Below, piece after piece: positions 40,732 to 51,587 of a stretch of 64,000 nt of DNA. The stretch's first letter is position 1; the number at the start of each line of letters is the position of its first letter. The notes under the pieces were generated by a model. That model searched no databases. It was given only the letters and a program-made list of their open reading frames with translations, and was not told the origin of the DNA. This DNA comes from Petrolisthes cinctipes (Eukaryota; Arthropoda; Malacostraca; Decapoda; Porcellanidae): contig JAWQEG010000506.1 of assembly GCA_033782935.1 (NCBI GenBank), positions 1,352,501-1,416,500 on the forward strand, written 5' to 3'. Position numbers and translations under genes: made by a program.

Positions 40732-40740
40732 AATGCCTAC
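40500..40740. repeat. C/T minisatellite and (TC)n tract
   Basis: Repeats of a unit containing CACTCATATCTCCTCACCTGTC, followed by (TC)n at 40671-40728. The same unit reappears at 62228-62390 on the other side of the nested LINE stack. Confidence 0.85.
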
Positions 40741-41793
40741 ACAAAAGCGGTGAAGAAAAGCATACCGTTAAAAAAACAACGTTCAGTACAAAACCTTAAG
40801 CCCAAGTGGTGAAATAAAGAGATAGCAGACTGTTTACGCGCCAAGAAGAAAGCCCATAATAATAAATTAAAAATCTCAGATGACAATAATGAGTGGGCCA
40901 AGTTTACAGACTTACGACGAAAAGCCAAATAGTTAATCAAACAGAGTAAAATGACCATTGAAAAACACGTTGCAAATCAAAGTAAGACAAACCCGAAAGA
41001 GTTCTATTTGGCATAAGAAAGTTCTCACGTATACTATCGGACCACTATTTGACGAGAATGGAGACTTTAACACAGATGAAAAGCGAATGAGTAGTATCCT
41101 AAACACATTCCTTGCATCAGTCTTTATTACAGAAAACCCGAATGATATACCAACAGAGAGAACAGTCCAAAATTTTAACATCGAGGTAGTAAGTAATATA
41201 AGCATAACAGAAAGAGACGTATTAAAATGTATTGAAAAATTAGATGTAAATAAGTAACATGGGCCAGATACGATCTCCTCTCGCGTTCTAAAGGAAGAAA
41301 AAAGCGAAATAGTTAAACCGCTGACTCTGCTCTTTAACTATTCTCTACAAACTGGGTCAATATCTGACGAATGAAAGCTCTCTAACGTAAAACCAATATT
41401 TAAAAAAAGGCAGCAAAACTCTACCTAGCAACTATCGCCCTATCAGCCTAACCTCTGTCGTATGCAATATGCTAGAGACACTTATACGAGATCGACTTAC
41501 AAACCACTTAAAGGAAAACAACTTACTCAGGGACACAACACGGTTTTTGCAATAAACTTTCTTGTCTAACGAACCTATTAGACTTCTTAAACGACATTTT
41601 CAATGCATACGATAAGAGTAAAGCAGTAGACATAATATATCTAGATTTCAAAAAAGCATTTGATTAAAGTCCCCCATAAACGTTTGATAACCAAATTAAA
41701 TTTACACAGAATCCAAGGCGATACAGCATGATGGATAGAGAACTGGCTAAGCAACCGAAAATAACACGTTGTAATAAATGGAAAATCATCTAG
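40741..41793 (+). pseudogene. CR1-like LINE copy 3, part 1 (host of the nested stack)
   Basis: The linker between endonuclease and reverse transcriptase and the finger region are readable in several frames: AVKKSIPLKKQRS, NKEIADCLRAKKKAH, GPLFDENGDFNTDEKRMSSIL (40958-41257), then GPDTISSRVLKEE, SNYRPISLTSVVCNML, and NRK.HVVINGKSSS at the right edge. Stops and frameshifts are frequent, so this is the most decayed layer. The sequence breaks exactly at a T run (41794) and resumes at 58483 with WTGVTNRVSQGS, so 41794-58482 (including one copy of the duplicated target) is inserted. The left edge abuts a (TC)n tract. Confidence 0.87.
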
Positions 41794-42220
41794 TTTTTTT
41801 TTTTTTTTTTTTAATTCATTGCGCCGTAGCGTCAGTCAATAGGCAGACAACAGTACACAAGGGTAAGCGGGACTCACGAGAACCCAATGACCACATACAC
41901 ACACACATGCGCACACACACTCACATCACGAAAACATAACAGAATGAAGCACACAGTTCAGTCTCTCTACCGGTCGGACGTGCCTGGGACAGCTCCTCTA
42001 TTATTTGTTGTTGAAGTTCGGTCCATATAACCCATGTGTGTGTCTGCTTTACATCGGCTGACTCCCGTGTTCCCCGTGCATGCACAGTGGGGATTGTTGG
42101 TTGGATTATAATATTGCTGGAACACTGAAAAGCCGATTGATAATTCCTGCTGGCAAGAACTAAGGATCCAGGAAATATACACAAGCAACCCCTAACTCAA
42201 GGCCACGAGAGAAGGAGAGT

Positions 42221-43042
42221 GTGAAGCAGTTCGAAACAAACGGTATGGCGGCGAATACGAACCCCAGCATAGAGTCCCTGGTGCGAGAGAAGGTTGATGA
42301 TGAACTTAAAAACATATCGTTTAATGTAAAGGGTAGAGAATCAAGGGAATTAAGTAAAGCTACCAAGGAGTTTTCTGAAGTGATTCTACCTGACATCGCA
42401 AAAATCATCACAGTCGCTGTGTCAGCAGCAGTGGCATCAGCTGTCAAGGATATTACCAGCACGTACAGTGACATGCTTAAAAAACTCACCACTCAGTCAC
42501 AGAGGCAGTGTTTGGTTAACAGATATGAGTGTGATAAAATTGAGCAGTATCAGCGCAGTGAAAACCTACGCATTTTTGGGCTGAATGATGAAGAGCAAGA
42601 GACAGAGGATATATTGGAGGCAAAGGTCATCGAGTTGGCGTCGGATATGGGAGTGTCATTGAAGCCAGAAGAAATATCAGTTGCTCATCGCTTGGGGAGG
42701 AACATACAACAAGGAAGAAGTCGGCCTGTTATAGTTAGATTTTGCCAGAGGAAGAAGCGGAATGAAATGCTGAAAAAGAAAAGAGAACTGAAGAATAAAA
42801 AGAGGGATGTGTTTGTGAATGAAGATCTCACGCCAATGAGAGCGGCGATGATGAATATAGCTAAGGAACAGCCAAGCGTAAATAACACAACAACAAGAGA
42901 CGGTAAGATTGTAGTATGGCTGAAGGATGCACCAGACAGGCCTCAGTATATGGAAACCCCAGATGATCTGTTCAAGTTAGGTGTAGCAAGCCTTGATTGG
43001 AAAAGACTGAAAATGGATCGGATAATGTGTGGTACGGAATAG
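42221..43042 (+). CDS. LINE ORF1p, coiled coil plus RRM-like RNA-binding protein
   Basis: 273 codons, intact; a second ATG at 42245 (start of MAANTNPS) is an equally good start. The N-terminal third is helical and charged with an Ala/Val-rich stretch (residues about 60-85), consistent with oligomerisation. Residues about 110-230 contain RYECDKIEQYQRSENLRIFG, ISVAHRLGR, RPVIVRFCQRKKRNEML and VFVNEDLTPMRAAMM. This is the conserved pattern of LINE ORF1 proteins with an RRM-like domain followed by a C-terminal basic domain. Such proteins coat LINE RNA as a chaperone in the cytoplasmic RNP. ORF2 starts 21 bases downstream of the stop, so translation by reinitiation is plausible. Confidence 0.8.
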   Translation: MKQFETNGMAANTNPSIESLVREKVDDELKNISFNVKGRESRELSKATKEFSEVILPDIAKIITVAVSAAVASAVKDITSTYSDMLKKLTTQSQRQCLVNRYECDKIEQYQRSENLRIFGLNDEEQETEDILEAKVIELASDMGVSLKPEEISVAHRLGRNIQQGRSRPVIVRFCQRKKRNEMLKKKRELKNKKRDVFVNEDLTPMRAAMMNIAKEQPSVNNTTTRDGKIVVWLKDAPDRPQYMETPDDLFKLGVASLDWKRLKMDRIMCGTE

Positions 43043-43063
43043 GCCAGGAATGGGGCACAGCGG

Positions 43064-46000
43064 ATGAGTAACAATGTGAGTAGGATGGAAACCAGAAGTA
43101 TATCTTTTTTGGTAATAAACGTATGTGGTTTGAGAGGAAAGCTGTTATCACTTGAATTTAGGGAGGAATGTAAAAAATGTGATGTGTTATGTATGAGTGA
43201 AACAAGATGTGACAATGTGGATATGGGCAATGTGAAGGTTAGTATGGATGAATTGGGTTTTGATATTGTATACAAAAATAGACATGACTTAAGTAGATAT
43301 AAATCTGGTGGTTTACTCATAGCAGTAAAGAAAAGTAATAAGGTACAGTGGAATGTCATGGTATCAAGGGCTGACATATGTCTTTCTGTGAAGATGGACA
43401 AGGGTGCCCTTGGCTTACAGAAAGATCTAATTGTCACTTGTGTTTATGTTCCACCAAGCAACTCAAGGTATGGAAGTGTGGAACACTTTAATGATATAGA
43501 CAATCTCTTACTTGATTATACTGATGATTATTTTCATGTGTTATGTGGGGACTTCAATTCACACACAGGCATATATCCTGACTATGTTGTCAATGATGAA
43601 CATCATGATGGTAATGAAAATTTTACACCTAACCACCATGGTCTGTTAATGGATTTGAGGGATTATGGGGTTGATATTACAAGATACTCACAAGATTTGT
43701 CAATAGATAGGAGTACCTATGGTAAAAAATTATTGGAACTATGTAAAAATAACCAGTTATGCATACTTAATGTTAGATCTGGAAATGATTATAGAGTTGG
43801 AAGGGCAACTACGGTGTACTTGACCGTGGTTGATTATGTTATTGCTTCACCACACATTTTTCAAGCTATAAAGAATTTTAAAATTATGGAATTTGATCCT
43901 TTGCTCTCAGATGTTCACTGTGGTATAAAATTTCAGTTGGAGGGTACAGTCAGACTAGGTAATGTGAAGACCAGTGAGCAGAATATACCAATACACCAAA
44001 TTCATAATTGTGAACCAGGGAAATGGAGATCTTTTAAGAAGGAGGAATATATTGAAAAATTAAATGTGGTAGATGTAAATGATATTATTGATGAGGCAGA
44101 AAATATGTCAGTAGCAGTCTTAAATAATAGGTTAAAACATTTCCTTGTAGATCCAGCTTTGCAAGTGTTCCCACCAAAAAGTCAAAGGAAATACATAAAA
44201 ACCAGTAATCAGGCAAGTATGCCTGGTTATGACACACAATGTTGGAGAGCAAGAAAAGAATATCATAATGCAAGACAAAAATACAATGTTATTAAAAATG
44301 AGGATAATCATAATGATTTGATTAACAAAAGTAAAAAATACAAAAGTGAGCTAACCAGAATAAAACATAAAAAAAGGGATAACATTGTAAGAAAAATGAA
44401 GGACAACAAGAAAAAGGATCCTCGGTTTTACTGGCAGTTGTTACGGGGTTTTAAAGATAATAATATAGATATTAATATAGATGTTTTCTATGATAGCTTT
44501 AAGGGTTTATTTGAAGATGATGTAAATCACCAAAGTTTTCACAATGACAGCAATGAAATGGTACATGTGTATAATCAGACATTGGATGCACCTATAACTG
44601 TGGAAGAAGTAAAAGGATGTATTAATAAGTTGAAAAATAATAAAGCAGGGGGAATTGACCATATTATAAATGAGTATATAAAGAGTACTGGTGATTTGTT
44701 ATGCCCTTTATATGTAATATTATTTAACAAAATTTTGGACACAGGCATAATACCTGAAGAATGGTTGGTTGGTTGTATAGTCCCTATTTATAAGAATAAG
44801 GGAGATAAGAGTGATGTTAATAATTATAGGGGTATAACCTTATTAAGCTGTATGGGTAAACTATTTACCTCTGTATTGAATGATAGACTTAGTATTTACT
44901 GTAATGAAAATAATTTAATAAATGAATCTCAGGCAGGTTTTAGGAGGGGCTACTCAACTATAGACCATATATTTGTATTGAAATGCATTATTGATCTGTT
45001 TGTTTGGAAGAAAAAGAAGTTGTTTTGCTTGTTTATTGACTACAGAAAGGCTTTTGACATGGTCTGGAGGGAAGGGTTGTGGTTTAAACTTATAAAATCT
45101 GGAATTACTGGTAAGTTCTATACTTTGATAAAAAATATGTACAATAATATTAAATCATGTGTTGTTTTAAATCAAGAAAAGTCAGAGTTTTTTGTGAGTC
45201 ACAAAGGGGTAAGACAGGGAGAAAATCTATCCCCCTTGCTCTTTGCTATGTATGTAAATGATCTTGAGGAGCACTTATTGAGTGAAAGATGTACACACTT
45301 AAAGTTTAATGACCAGGTATTAGATATGTATATGAGATTGCTTGTACTAATGTATGCTGATGATACTATTATTATGGGTGAGAGGGAGGAAGAAATAAAC
45401 AATGCACTTAAGTCATTAGAGAATTACTGTAATCAATGGAAACTTCAGGTCAATACAAGTAAGACAAAGGTTGTGGTATTTGGTAGAGCAAGAGCAAGAG
45501 TGGATGGGTATAGTTTCATGTACAGTAATGAAAATATAGAAGTTGTAGAAGAATATAAATATCTTGGAGTGTTGTTTAGTTGTAATGGTAGATTTAGAAG
45601 AGGACAACAGGAATGTGTTGAGACAGCTACAAGAGCTATGTATAGCTTGATAGGAAAGTGTAGGAAATTTGATCTTCCTGTTGATATCCAAATGGAGCTA
45701 TTTAGAGATACAGTGGTACCTATAATGTTGTATGGTTGTGAGGTGTGGGGTAATACTGTTATAAGGGAAGTAGAAATTTTACATATGAGATTTTTAAAAC
45801 ATATGCTGTGTGTACAAAGAAACACATGTAATGACATTGTTTATGGGGAACTTGGGGCATATCCACTTGATATTGATATCAAGGTGAAAATGGTTAATTA
45901 TTGGATTAGACTAATTACTGGTGGACATGGAAAACTATCTTATGTAATGTATCAGTGTTTATTGAACCTGGACAATGCTGGTCTGTACACCTCACCCTGG

Positions 46001-46540
46001 ATAAAAGAAATTAAGTCTGTATTAAACAACTGTGGATTGTCATGGGTGTGGTTGTACCAGGAAGTACCTAACCCTGTATGGCTTGGTAAAGCAGTGGAAC
46101 AAAAACTTAGAGACCAATGGATATCACTATGGTATGGTAATGTTAGGAGAAAGTCTGTTTGTAGTAATTACATAACTTTCAAATGTATTTTTAGCAGAGA
46201 GGAGTATTTAACCAAACTTAAGACTAAATCTAGAATAATTTTCACTAAAATTAGAACAAACAACAATAGATTGCCAGTAACAGTAGGTAGATACCAGAAT
46301 GTACCTAGGGAGGACAGAATTTGTGATAAATGTGACAGTACAGTATTGGGAGATGAATATCATATTGTACTAGTATGTAATAACCAGGTAATTGAACAGT
46401 TGAGACATAAATGTATCCCACAGTACTTCTGGACAAGGCCAAATAGGAATAAATTTAATGAGTTAATGCAATGTAGTAGTGTTAAAATATTGAATAATTT
46501 AGTATGTTTCCTGGATACAGTACTTAAAATGTTTAGATAA
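43064..46540 (+). CDS. LINE ORF2p: APE endonuclease and reverse transcriptase, intact
   Basis: 1158 codons with no interruption. N-terminal AP-endonuclease-like domain (residues about 8-300): LVINVCGLRGK, CMSETR, VLCGDFNSH, LSDVHCGI. Reverse transcriptase (about 510-790): NNYRGITLLSCMGKLF, SQAGFRRGYSTIDHIF, CLFIDYRKAFDMVW, GVRQGENLSPLLFAMYVNDL and the catalytic LMYADDTIIMG. Thumb and C-terminal part: EEYKYLGVLFSCNG, YGCEVWGN, and a terminal CDKCDSTVLGDEYHIVLVC cysteine/histidine motif. No RNase H. This layout fits the L2/CR1 group (L2, Crack and Daphne-like elements). All expected catalytic residues are present, so the copy may be competent for target-primed reverse transcription. Expression is unknown. 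Confidence 0.88.
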   Translation: MSNNVSRMETRSISFLVINVCGLRGKLLSLEFREECKKCDVLCMSETRCDNVDMGNVKVSMDELGFDIVYKNRHDLSRYKSGGLLIAVKKSNKVQWNVMVSRADICLSVKMDKGALGLQKDLIVTCVYVPPSNSRYGSVEHFNDIDNLLLDYTDDYFHVLCGDFNSHTGIYPDYVVNDEHHDGNENFTPNHHGLLMDLRDYGVDITRYSQDLSIDRSTYGKKLLELCKNNQLCILNVRSGNDYRVGRATTVYLTVVDYVIASPHIFQAIKNFKIMEFDPLLSDVHCGIKFQLEGTVRLGNVKTSEQNIPIHQIHNCEPGKWRSFKKEEYIEKLNVVDVNDIIDEAENMSVAVLNNRLKHFLVDPALQVFPPKSQRKYIKTSNQASMPGYDTQCWRARKEYHNARQKYNVIKNEDNHNDLINKSKKYKSELTRIKHKKRDNIVRKMKDNKKKDPRFYWQLLRGFKDNNIDINIDVFYDSFKGLFEDDVNHQSFHNDSNEMVHVYNQTLDAPITVEEVKGCINKLKNNKAGGIDHIINEYIKSTGDLLCPLYVILFNKILDTGIIPEEWLVGCIVPIYKNKGDKSDVNNYRGITLLSCMGKLFTSVLNDRLSIYCNENNLINESQAGFRRGYSTIDHIFVLKCIIDLFVWKKKKLFCLFIDYRKAFDMVWREGLWFKLIKSGITGKFYTLIKNMYNNIKSCVVLNQEKSEFFVSHKGVRQGENLSPLLFAMYVNDLEEHLLSERCTHLKFNDQVLDMYMRLLVLMYADDTIIMGEREEEINNALKSLENYCNQWKLQVNTSKTKVVVFGRARARVDGYSFMYSNENIEVVEEYKYLGVLFSCNGRFRRGQQECVETATRAMYSLIGKCRKFDLPVDIQMELFRDTVVPIMLYGCEVWGNTVIREVEILHMRFLKHMLCVQRNTCNDIVYGELGAYPLDIDIKVKMVNYWIRLITGGHGKLSYVMYQCLLNLDNAGLYTSPWIKEIKSVLNNCGLSWVWLYQEVPNPVWLGKAVEQKLRDQWISLWYGNVRRKSVCSNYITFKCIFSREEYLTKLKTKSRIIFTKIRTNNNRLPVTVGRYQNVPREDRICDKCDSTVLGDEYHIVLVCNNQVIEQLRHKCIPQYFWTRPNRNKFNELMQCSSVKILNNLVCFLDTVLKMFR

Positions 46541-46685
46541 GGTTATATATATTATGGTGATGGAAAAAAAAAAGAAAGAAAAAAAGATTACAACTTATGT
46601 AGGAGCTGTGCTCCATACTTCTGTGGAAGTCTGAGCAATAAACTCTATTCAATTAAAAAATACAGACAAATGTTTATATCATGAC

Positions 46686-49600
46686 CTACTTAAATCCACC
46701 AAAACGAGGGTGGCGCACCAGAAGTTCCTCCAGAACCTGATGGTTCAGCAGGTGTCGACAAACCACATCAAGTGGCAGGCCCTGGGGCAGCAAGTGTCGG
46801 ACAGTGGGGCAGGCTAGGCAATAGTGCTCTATAGTGTTAGCATGAGGCGCTCGACACAAGCGACACTCAGTGAAGGGAGGCTCACCCTGCATCCCAGCAA
46901 CCTGCCACGGTGGCCGGTAGCCAAGCCTCAAACGAGCAGAGACTACATTGTGCCTCCGAACCATGAGGCCTCGACGACGGTTGGAATATTTGTGATGGCA
47001 TACAGACTCGTAATGGGTGATGGAGATGCTGAAGGGCCTCTCTGCATCCCTGCGTCGCTGTACAGGGAGGAGAGCGGCGGAGTGGACTTTAGAGAGGTAA
47101 CATGTCAGGGAGAGAGGACGTCCAGCACCACGAGGAGGCAGATGGCTGGCTTCCTTTGCGAGTCTGTCAACTGTACCATTGTGACGTAAACCTACATGGG
47201 ATGGCACCCATAAAAATTTGACAGTCAAGTTACGGTGACGCAATAAGGCCAAAAACGATAAAATCTGCTGAATAACAGTAGAGTGTGTGGGCTGAACACT
47301 AGAGAGGGAATGAAGGGCAGGTTTGGAGTCACAAAAAATGGCAGCATTCACTCCACGTTGACAAACAAGACTAACAGCATCCAGAATGGCAAACAGTTCA
47401 CACAATGTTGAGCTAGAGTGGTTACAGAGACGACGGCCAACCCAGCCCCCTGGAGGTGACTCCAGGTCAGGCGAGAAAACAGCACAACCTGCTGCACCAT
47501 CCACCTGCAATGAGCCATCAGTGTAGAGGCAGTATGGATCTGTGAAGGAGGAAGTCACTGTTTCTATGTGTTCCAGAGCCAACTGCTGCTGCAGAGAAGG
47601 CAGCTCCGACTTGGAAGTAGGTGTAAAGCTCACATCAGGTGTTGGTAGCATCCATGGAGGGGGCCCTGGGGGGACGTCTGCAACCATTATATCTATATTA
47701 AGACCACGGAGCACAGAGGAAACAGACCTTATAAGAGTACGTCCAGCAGGCAGTATGGGAGGGACCGGGTAGTTTGGTCTAAGAGAAGTCCTGACTAACT
47801 GAGAGTAATGGGGTGAAAGATGTGGGAAATGGAGGCACTTGACAGTGAAGCAAGTAACATTAGAATAAATTCTCTCCACTAATGGGGGAAGACGCAACTC
47901 ACGCTGCATGTTCACTATCCTGGTCGACATTGGACAGCCGAGAATAATTCTCATTGCTCTATTTTGAAATGTTTCTAAAGTTTCCAGAGTAGCCCTAGGA
48001 AGTTGAATCAGAGCAGGGGAAAGGTAATCAACAACTGGACGGATAAAAGCAATATAGATGGTCCTGGCTACTGGGATGGAGATGCCCGAGGAGTTGTTAG
48101 ATAGCCATTGAAGTGGTGTAAGTCGGCGCTGGAGACGACCCAATAAGTCCTGGACAATGGGATGGTCTTGATGTCTGGCAGGGACAATCGGCCAAATATT
48201 GACTGGCGTACCCAGGTAGCAGTACTGGGAACACATGGGAATGACAGTCCCTCCCATGGTGAACACTGGCTGAGCTTGAGGAAGGCGGCAGGTGAATATT
48301 CTGCTCTTATCTGGGGAGACAATAATGCCACAGTGAGAGGAGGCCACAGAGAAGGAGTCAAGAAACCGCTGGAGATCCCTTGGTGAGGTAGAATGAACAC
48401 AGATATCATCAGCATAGCACGTAATTGTAGTTCCAGGAATATCAGGGAGAGAAGTGAGCAACCGATGCATCAGAATATTAAATAACAATGGGCTGAAAAC
48501 ACCACCTTGAGGCGTACCAAGATGAAAACTGCGCAAAGGACTGAGTGCACCACTCAAAAACACTCAGGAGGTCCTGTTACTCAGGTAGCCTCGAATCCAC
48601 CGTAGTAGATTACCCTTTATCCCAAAGTCAACCAGTTGATCCAAAATGACGTCTCTATTAGCAACATCGAAGGCACTTCGAAGGTCAATGAAGGCCACCA
48701 CACTGTCCCTGGAAAGGCGAGAGTACAGGTCAATTAGGCAGTGATGTGTGCTCCGCTGGGGAAGGAAACCAAACAGCCATGGAGAGAGGCGATCCTGCAG
48801 TCTGTACCTGAGACGATTGAGTAAGATTCTCTCCATAACCTTACAGAAACAGGAAGTAAGGGAAATAGGCCTGAACTTCGCAGTGCCGGGCTTAGGGATG
48901 GGTATTATTGTGCTGCTGGTCCAGGCTCGTGGTACACAACCGTCACGAAGACAAAGATTGTACAGTCGAAGTAGAGGGTTCCCAGGAACTTGTTGAAGTA
49001 GGCGCAGCACAGCATAAGTAATACCATCATCACCAGGGGAAGAAGCTCTACCCCGAATGAGAGCACGGTGCAACTCCTCCTCAGTTATCTCCTCTGCATC
49101 ATCGTCATCATCTTGTAACAGAGCAGACATTAGACGTAGCCGATGGACAGCAGCACGGGAAGCGAGTGCATCTTGTATGTGGATGGGTAGACTGGCTGGG
49201 GTAGATTGTTCTGACCAGGCATCGACAAGTTGTTTGGCATAGTCGGCAGGAGTGTGATGACGAGCAGTGGCCGGTGTCTTTTTAACAACCCGACGGATGA
49301 GGTGCCACATAGAAGCCACACTTGTTTGCTGGTTGATGCTGTCCGTGAACCGCTGCCAAGACTCAGTGTGAGCACAATCCTGCAGGGCAACTAAAGCGTC
49401 CCTAGACATCTGGTAACGATGGAGTAGGTGAGGGGTTGGGTTGGCTTGAAACAATAGGCCATCACGTTCAGCCTCCTCCATTGCCTCCTGTATACGTGCA
49501 TCCAGCGTCCAGGAGTGGGCAGTATGGCGATGCTGGAGGTGTGGCCGGGAGACGTATAGCCTATAAAAGTCATGAGTAGCAGATACAAGATCAGAGTACA

Positions 49601-50597
49601 ACTGTTCAGCTGATGATATGTCCAATGTAGGGAATACATGGGCCATAAACAAGATGTAAGTCGGGCAATATTTAGGGGGCACAGCAATACGCAAACGAGT
49701 GGCTGAAGCACCTGACCCAGCAGTTAGAGAATAATGAAACCGAAGAGCAATGTGATCAGAGAATAAGTCTGGCACGGAGAAGCACTGGACCTGAGATGCT
49801 ATCAGGCCAGACGAGAGGATGTAATCCAGAGTACCTCCCCGGCAATGAGTAGCACCACCAGTGTCCCAGTGTGTCAGATGATGCTTGCGGATGTATGAAA
49901 GGAGACGAACACCATTACGATTAATAGAGCCAGTACCATCACCCAAATCAGAATGCCGAGCATTAAAATCTCCCATATACACCATACCACGCACTGTTGG
50001 AGAAGGAAGAGCCTCAAGAGTGAGTCTAGCTGGGGCAGAATAGACATTACATAGTTGGAGTACTCCATTCCCAGGTAGAACCTCAAATAGCTGAAAGGTC
50101 ATGTCAGGATCAGTGGAGGTACGGAGAAGGCGATGTGGCAAGGAGCCATGTATGTAAGTCAGGAGACCATTCCTTACCAGATGAACATATGGCACATAAC
50201 CTGAGAGGGGAGGAGCTTGCCCAAGAGCGAGCGGCCGTCCTGGAAATGCTTCCTGGAGAAAAATAACACCGGGATGATGACGAAAAACATAGGCCTTGAG
50301 TTGAGTGAGCTTAGGATAACTGGTGATACCACATACATTCCAGGAGATGACATCCAGCCGGCAATCACTAGCGAACTCTGTATTTGGAGGTAGAATTTCG
50401 GTGAGTGGGGGCAGATGAGCGACCTGGAGAAGAAGATGGACCAGGAGAAGGGACTGACTCGAAAAGCTTTTCAAGGCGAGATGCAACAGTATCCATCTTT
50501 TCGGTAAGGGTTGTGACAGTTGAGATGATGGCCTGCTGAGTCTCGACCAAGGTGGAGAGTTTGGAGTCATTGGCAGCCTGAGCGGCAACCAGCCCAT
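46686..50597 (-). pseudogene. I-type LINE ORF2: APE endonuclease, RT and RNase H, one nonsense codon
   Basis: About 1300 codons. The start is uncertain: in-frame ATGs at 50597 or 50570 overlap the end of ORF1 in another frame. Endonuclease: LDVISWNVCGITSYPKL, FLQEAF, GMVYMGDFNARHSDL, FSDHIALRF. RT: SPGDDGITYAVLRLL, KFRPISLTSCFCKVMERILL, FGFLPQRSTHHCLIDL, VAFIDLRSAFDVANRDV, then after the stop LGTPQGGVFSPLLFNILM and CYADDICV. RNase H (about 47620-47110): LYTDGSLQVDGAAGCAVF, LCELFAILDA, IFCDSKPALHSL, WVPSHVGLRHNGTVDRLAKEA, so the acidic residues are retained. The only break is TGA at 48564-48566, preceded by SNRTS and followed by VFLSGALS, which fits an ancestral CGA (Arg) changed by a CpG transition. 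A Cys/His tail (CRLCRAPHANTIEHYCLAC) closes the protein. Confidence 0.9.
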
Positions 50598-51585
50598 CAA
50601 TCCTGGCTTCAAGGGCAGAAAAGCGGTTTTCAAGAGCCGTACATCGTGCCATGAGGGTAGCAACAGACTTGCGGAGGGCCAGGTCTGGAGGTGAGGCAGG
50701 GTTGGTAGGAGGAGCAGACTGGGGAGGTGGAGGTGGAGGTGGAGGTGGAGGTGGTGGTGGTGGTGGTGGAGGCGGAGCAATAGTAGAGACACGAGCCTGG
50801 ACCTGACGTCGAGTACATCCATGCTACACGTTAACCCCTGGCTGAAGGCATCGTGGACACTTCCATCGAGACGTATCTTCAGGAGGTGAAGGCTCAGAGG
50901 TGGAGGCAGCAGGACGTGATGGTTCACCCCTGACAGGACACGTCTTGGAATCATGGTCGGCCGCACACCATGCACACTTCGGCCTGGCAGAACAGTACCG
51001 GGAGATATGCCCAACTCCCCAGCACCTGTAGCACCAAGGCTGGTCATTATGAAGTTTCCTCACCTCACACGGTGGAAGACAAGGGAGGAAATAAAAGGAA
51101 ATCTCATTTGGAGGTGGATCGGGTTGACTCCAGACAACAACAATACGGCTAATGGGGGAACCATCTTGGAAAAAACGACGGGCAAAGTACACACCAGGGT
51201 ATCCTTTGGCAAGTTTCGGGTCAACATCAATAGGAAAACGGGTGAGGATGTAGCTGGGGAACTTACGAGGCCTCTCAGGTGAGTCTTCAAGAATGAGAGG
51301 CAGAGATAAAAATTCACCAGCCTTCACTCTATCAATGATGTCCTGACGCTTCCTAGAGATGTAGACAAACCGGGAGGTGACAGCAGCCATCTTGACTTCA
51401 GCCAGTTCACGCTGCAACTGGAAGGCCCTGTTGACATCAGACAACCAACGCAGCTTTGTGTCTGTAGATGGGTTTCCAGAGAAGGAGAGTTTGACATAGG
51501 CATCTCTCGGGGCAAAAGCAGGAAGGTTGGACGAGGGCAAGGAGTTGGTATACAAAGAAGAAACACCAGGGTGAGGCAGAGAAGG
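50368..51585 (-). pseudogene. I-type LINE ORF1, 3' part: zinc knuckles, polyproline, coiled coil
   Basis: Continues in frame from 57907 once the 6.3 kb insert is removed (reading HDV then PSLPHPGVSSLYTN). Contains a conserved PRDAYVKLSFSGNP block, SYILTRFPIDVDP, and CCHC knuckles CYRCWGVGHISRYC and CAWCAADHDSKTC, then CPRCLQPGVNV. A TAG at 50824-50826 interrupts the third zinc motif (next residues HGC). The same frame then runs on through a long proline stretch (coded by CCA/CCT repeats at about 50710-50770) and a heptad-like segment (LENRFSALEARIDGLVAAQ...) to a TAG at 50368-50370. The full ORF1 would be about 500 codons, overlapping the start of ORF2. It is a nucleic-acid-binding gag-like protein. 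Confidence 0.82.
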
Positions 51586-51587
51586 TA

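Larger units (their letters stand above)
41851..46662 (+). mobile_element. intact L2/CR1-group LINE inserted in the I-type 3' UTR
   Basis: Flanked by a 7 bp duplication CAGACAA (41844-41850 and 46663-46669). It contains a 5' UTR of about 370 bases, two complete ORFs separated by 21 bases, AATAAA at 46637-46642 and a short A tail at 46655-46660. Removing it joins ...TTGTCTG to CCTATTGACTGACGC, giving a compact, sensible I-type 3' end. It is strikingly A/T-rich next to the I-type element, and there are no visible lesions in either ORF. Confidence 0.8.

Noticed and set aside
39399..40812. Numerous Ser/Leu/Pro frames on both strands
   Set aside because: Products of the C/T- and G/A-rich tracts and (TC)n microsatellite.
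47542..49242. Plus-strand frames opposite the I-type ORF2
   Set aside because: Antisense shadows of a gene with clear RT and RNase H motifs on the minus strand.
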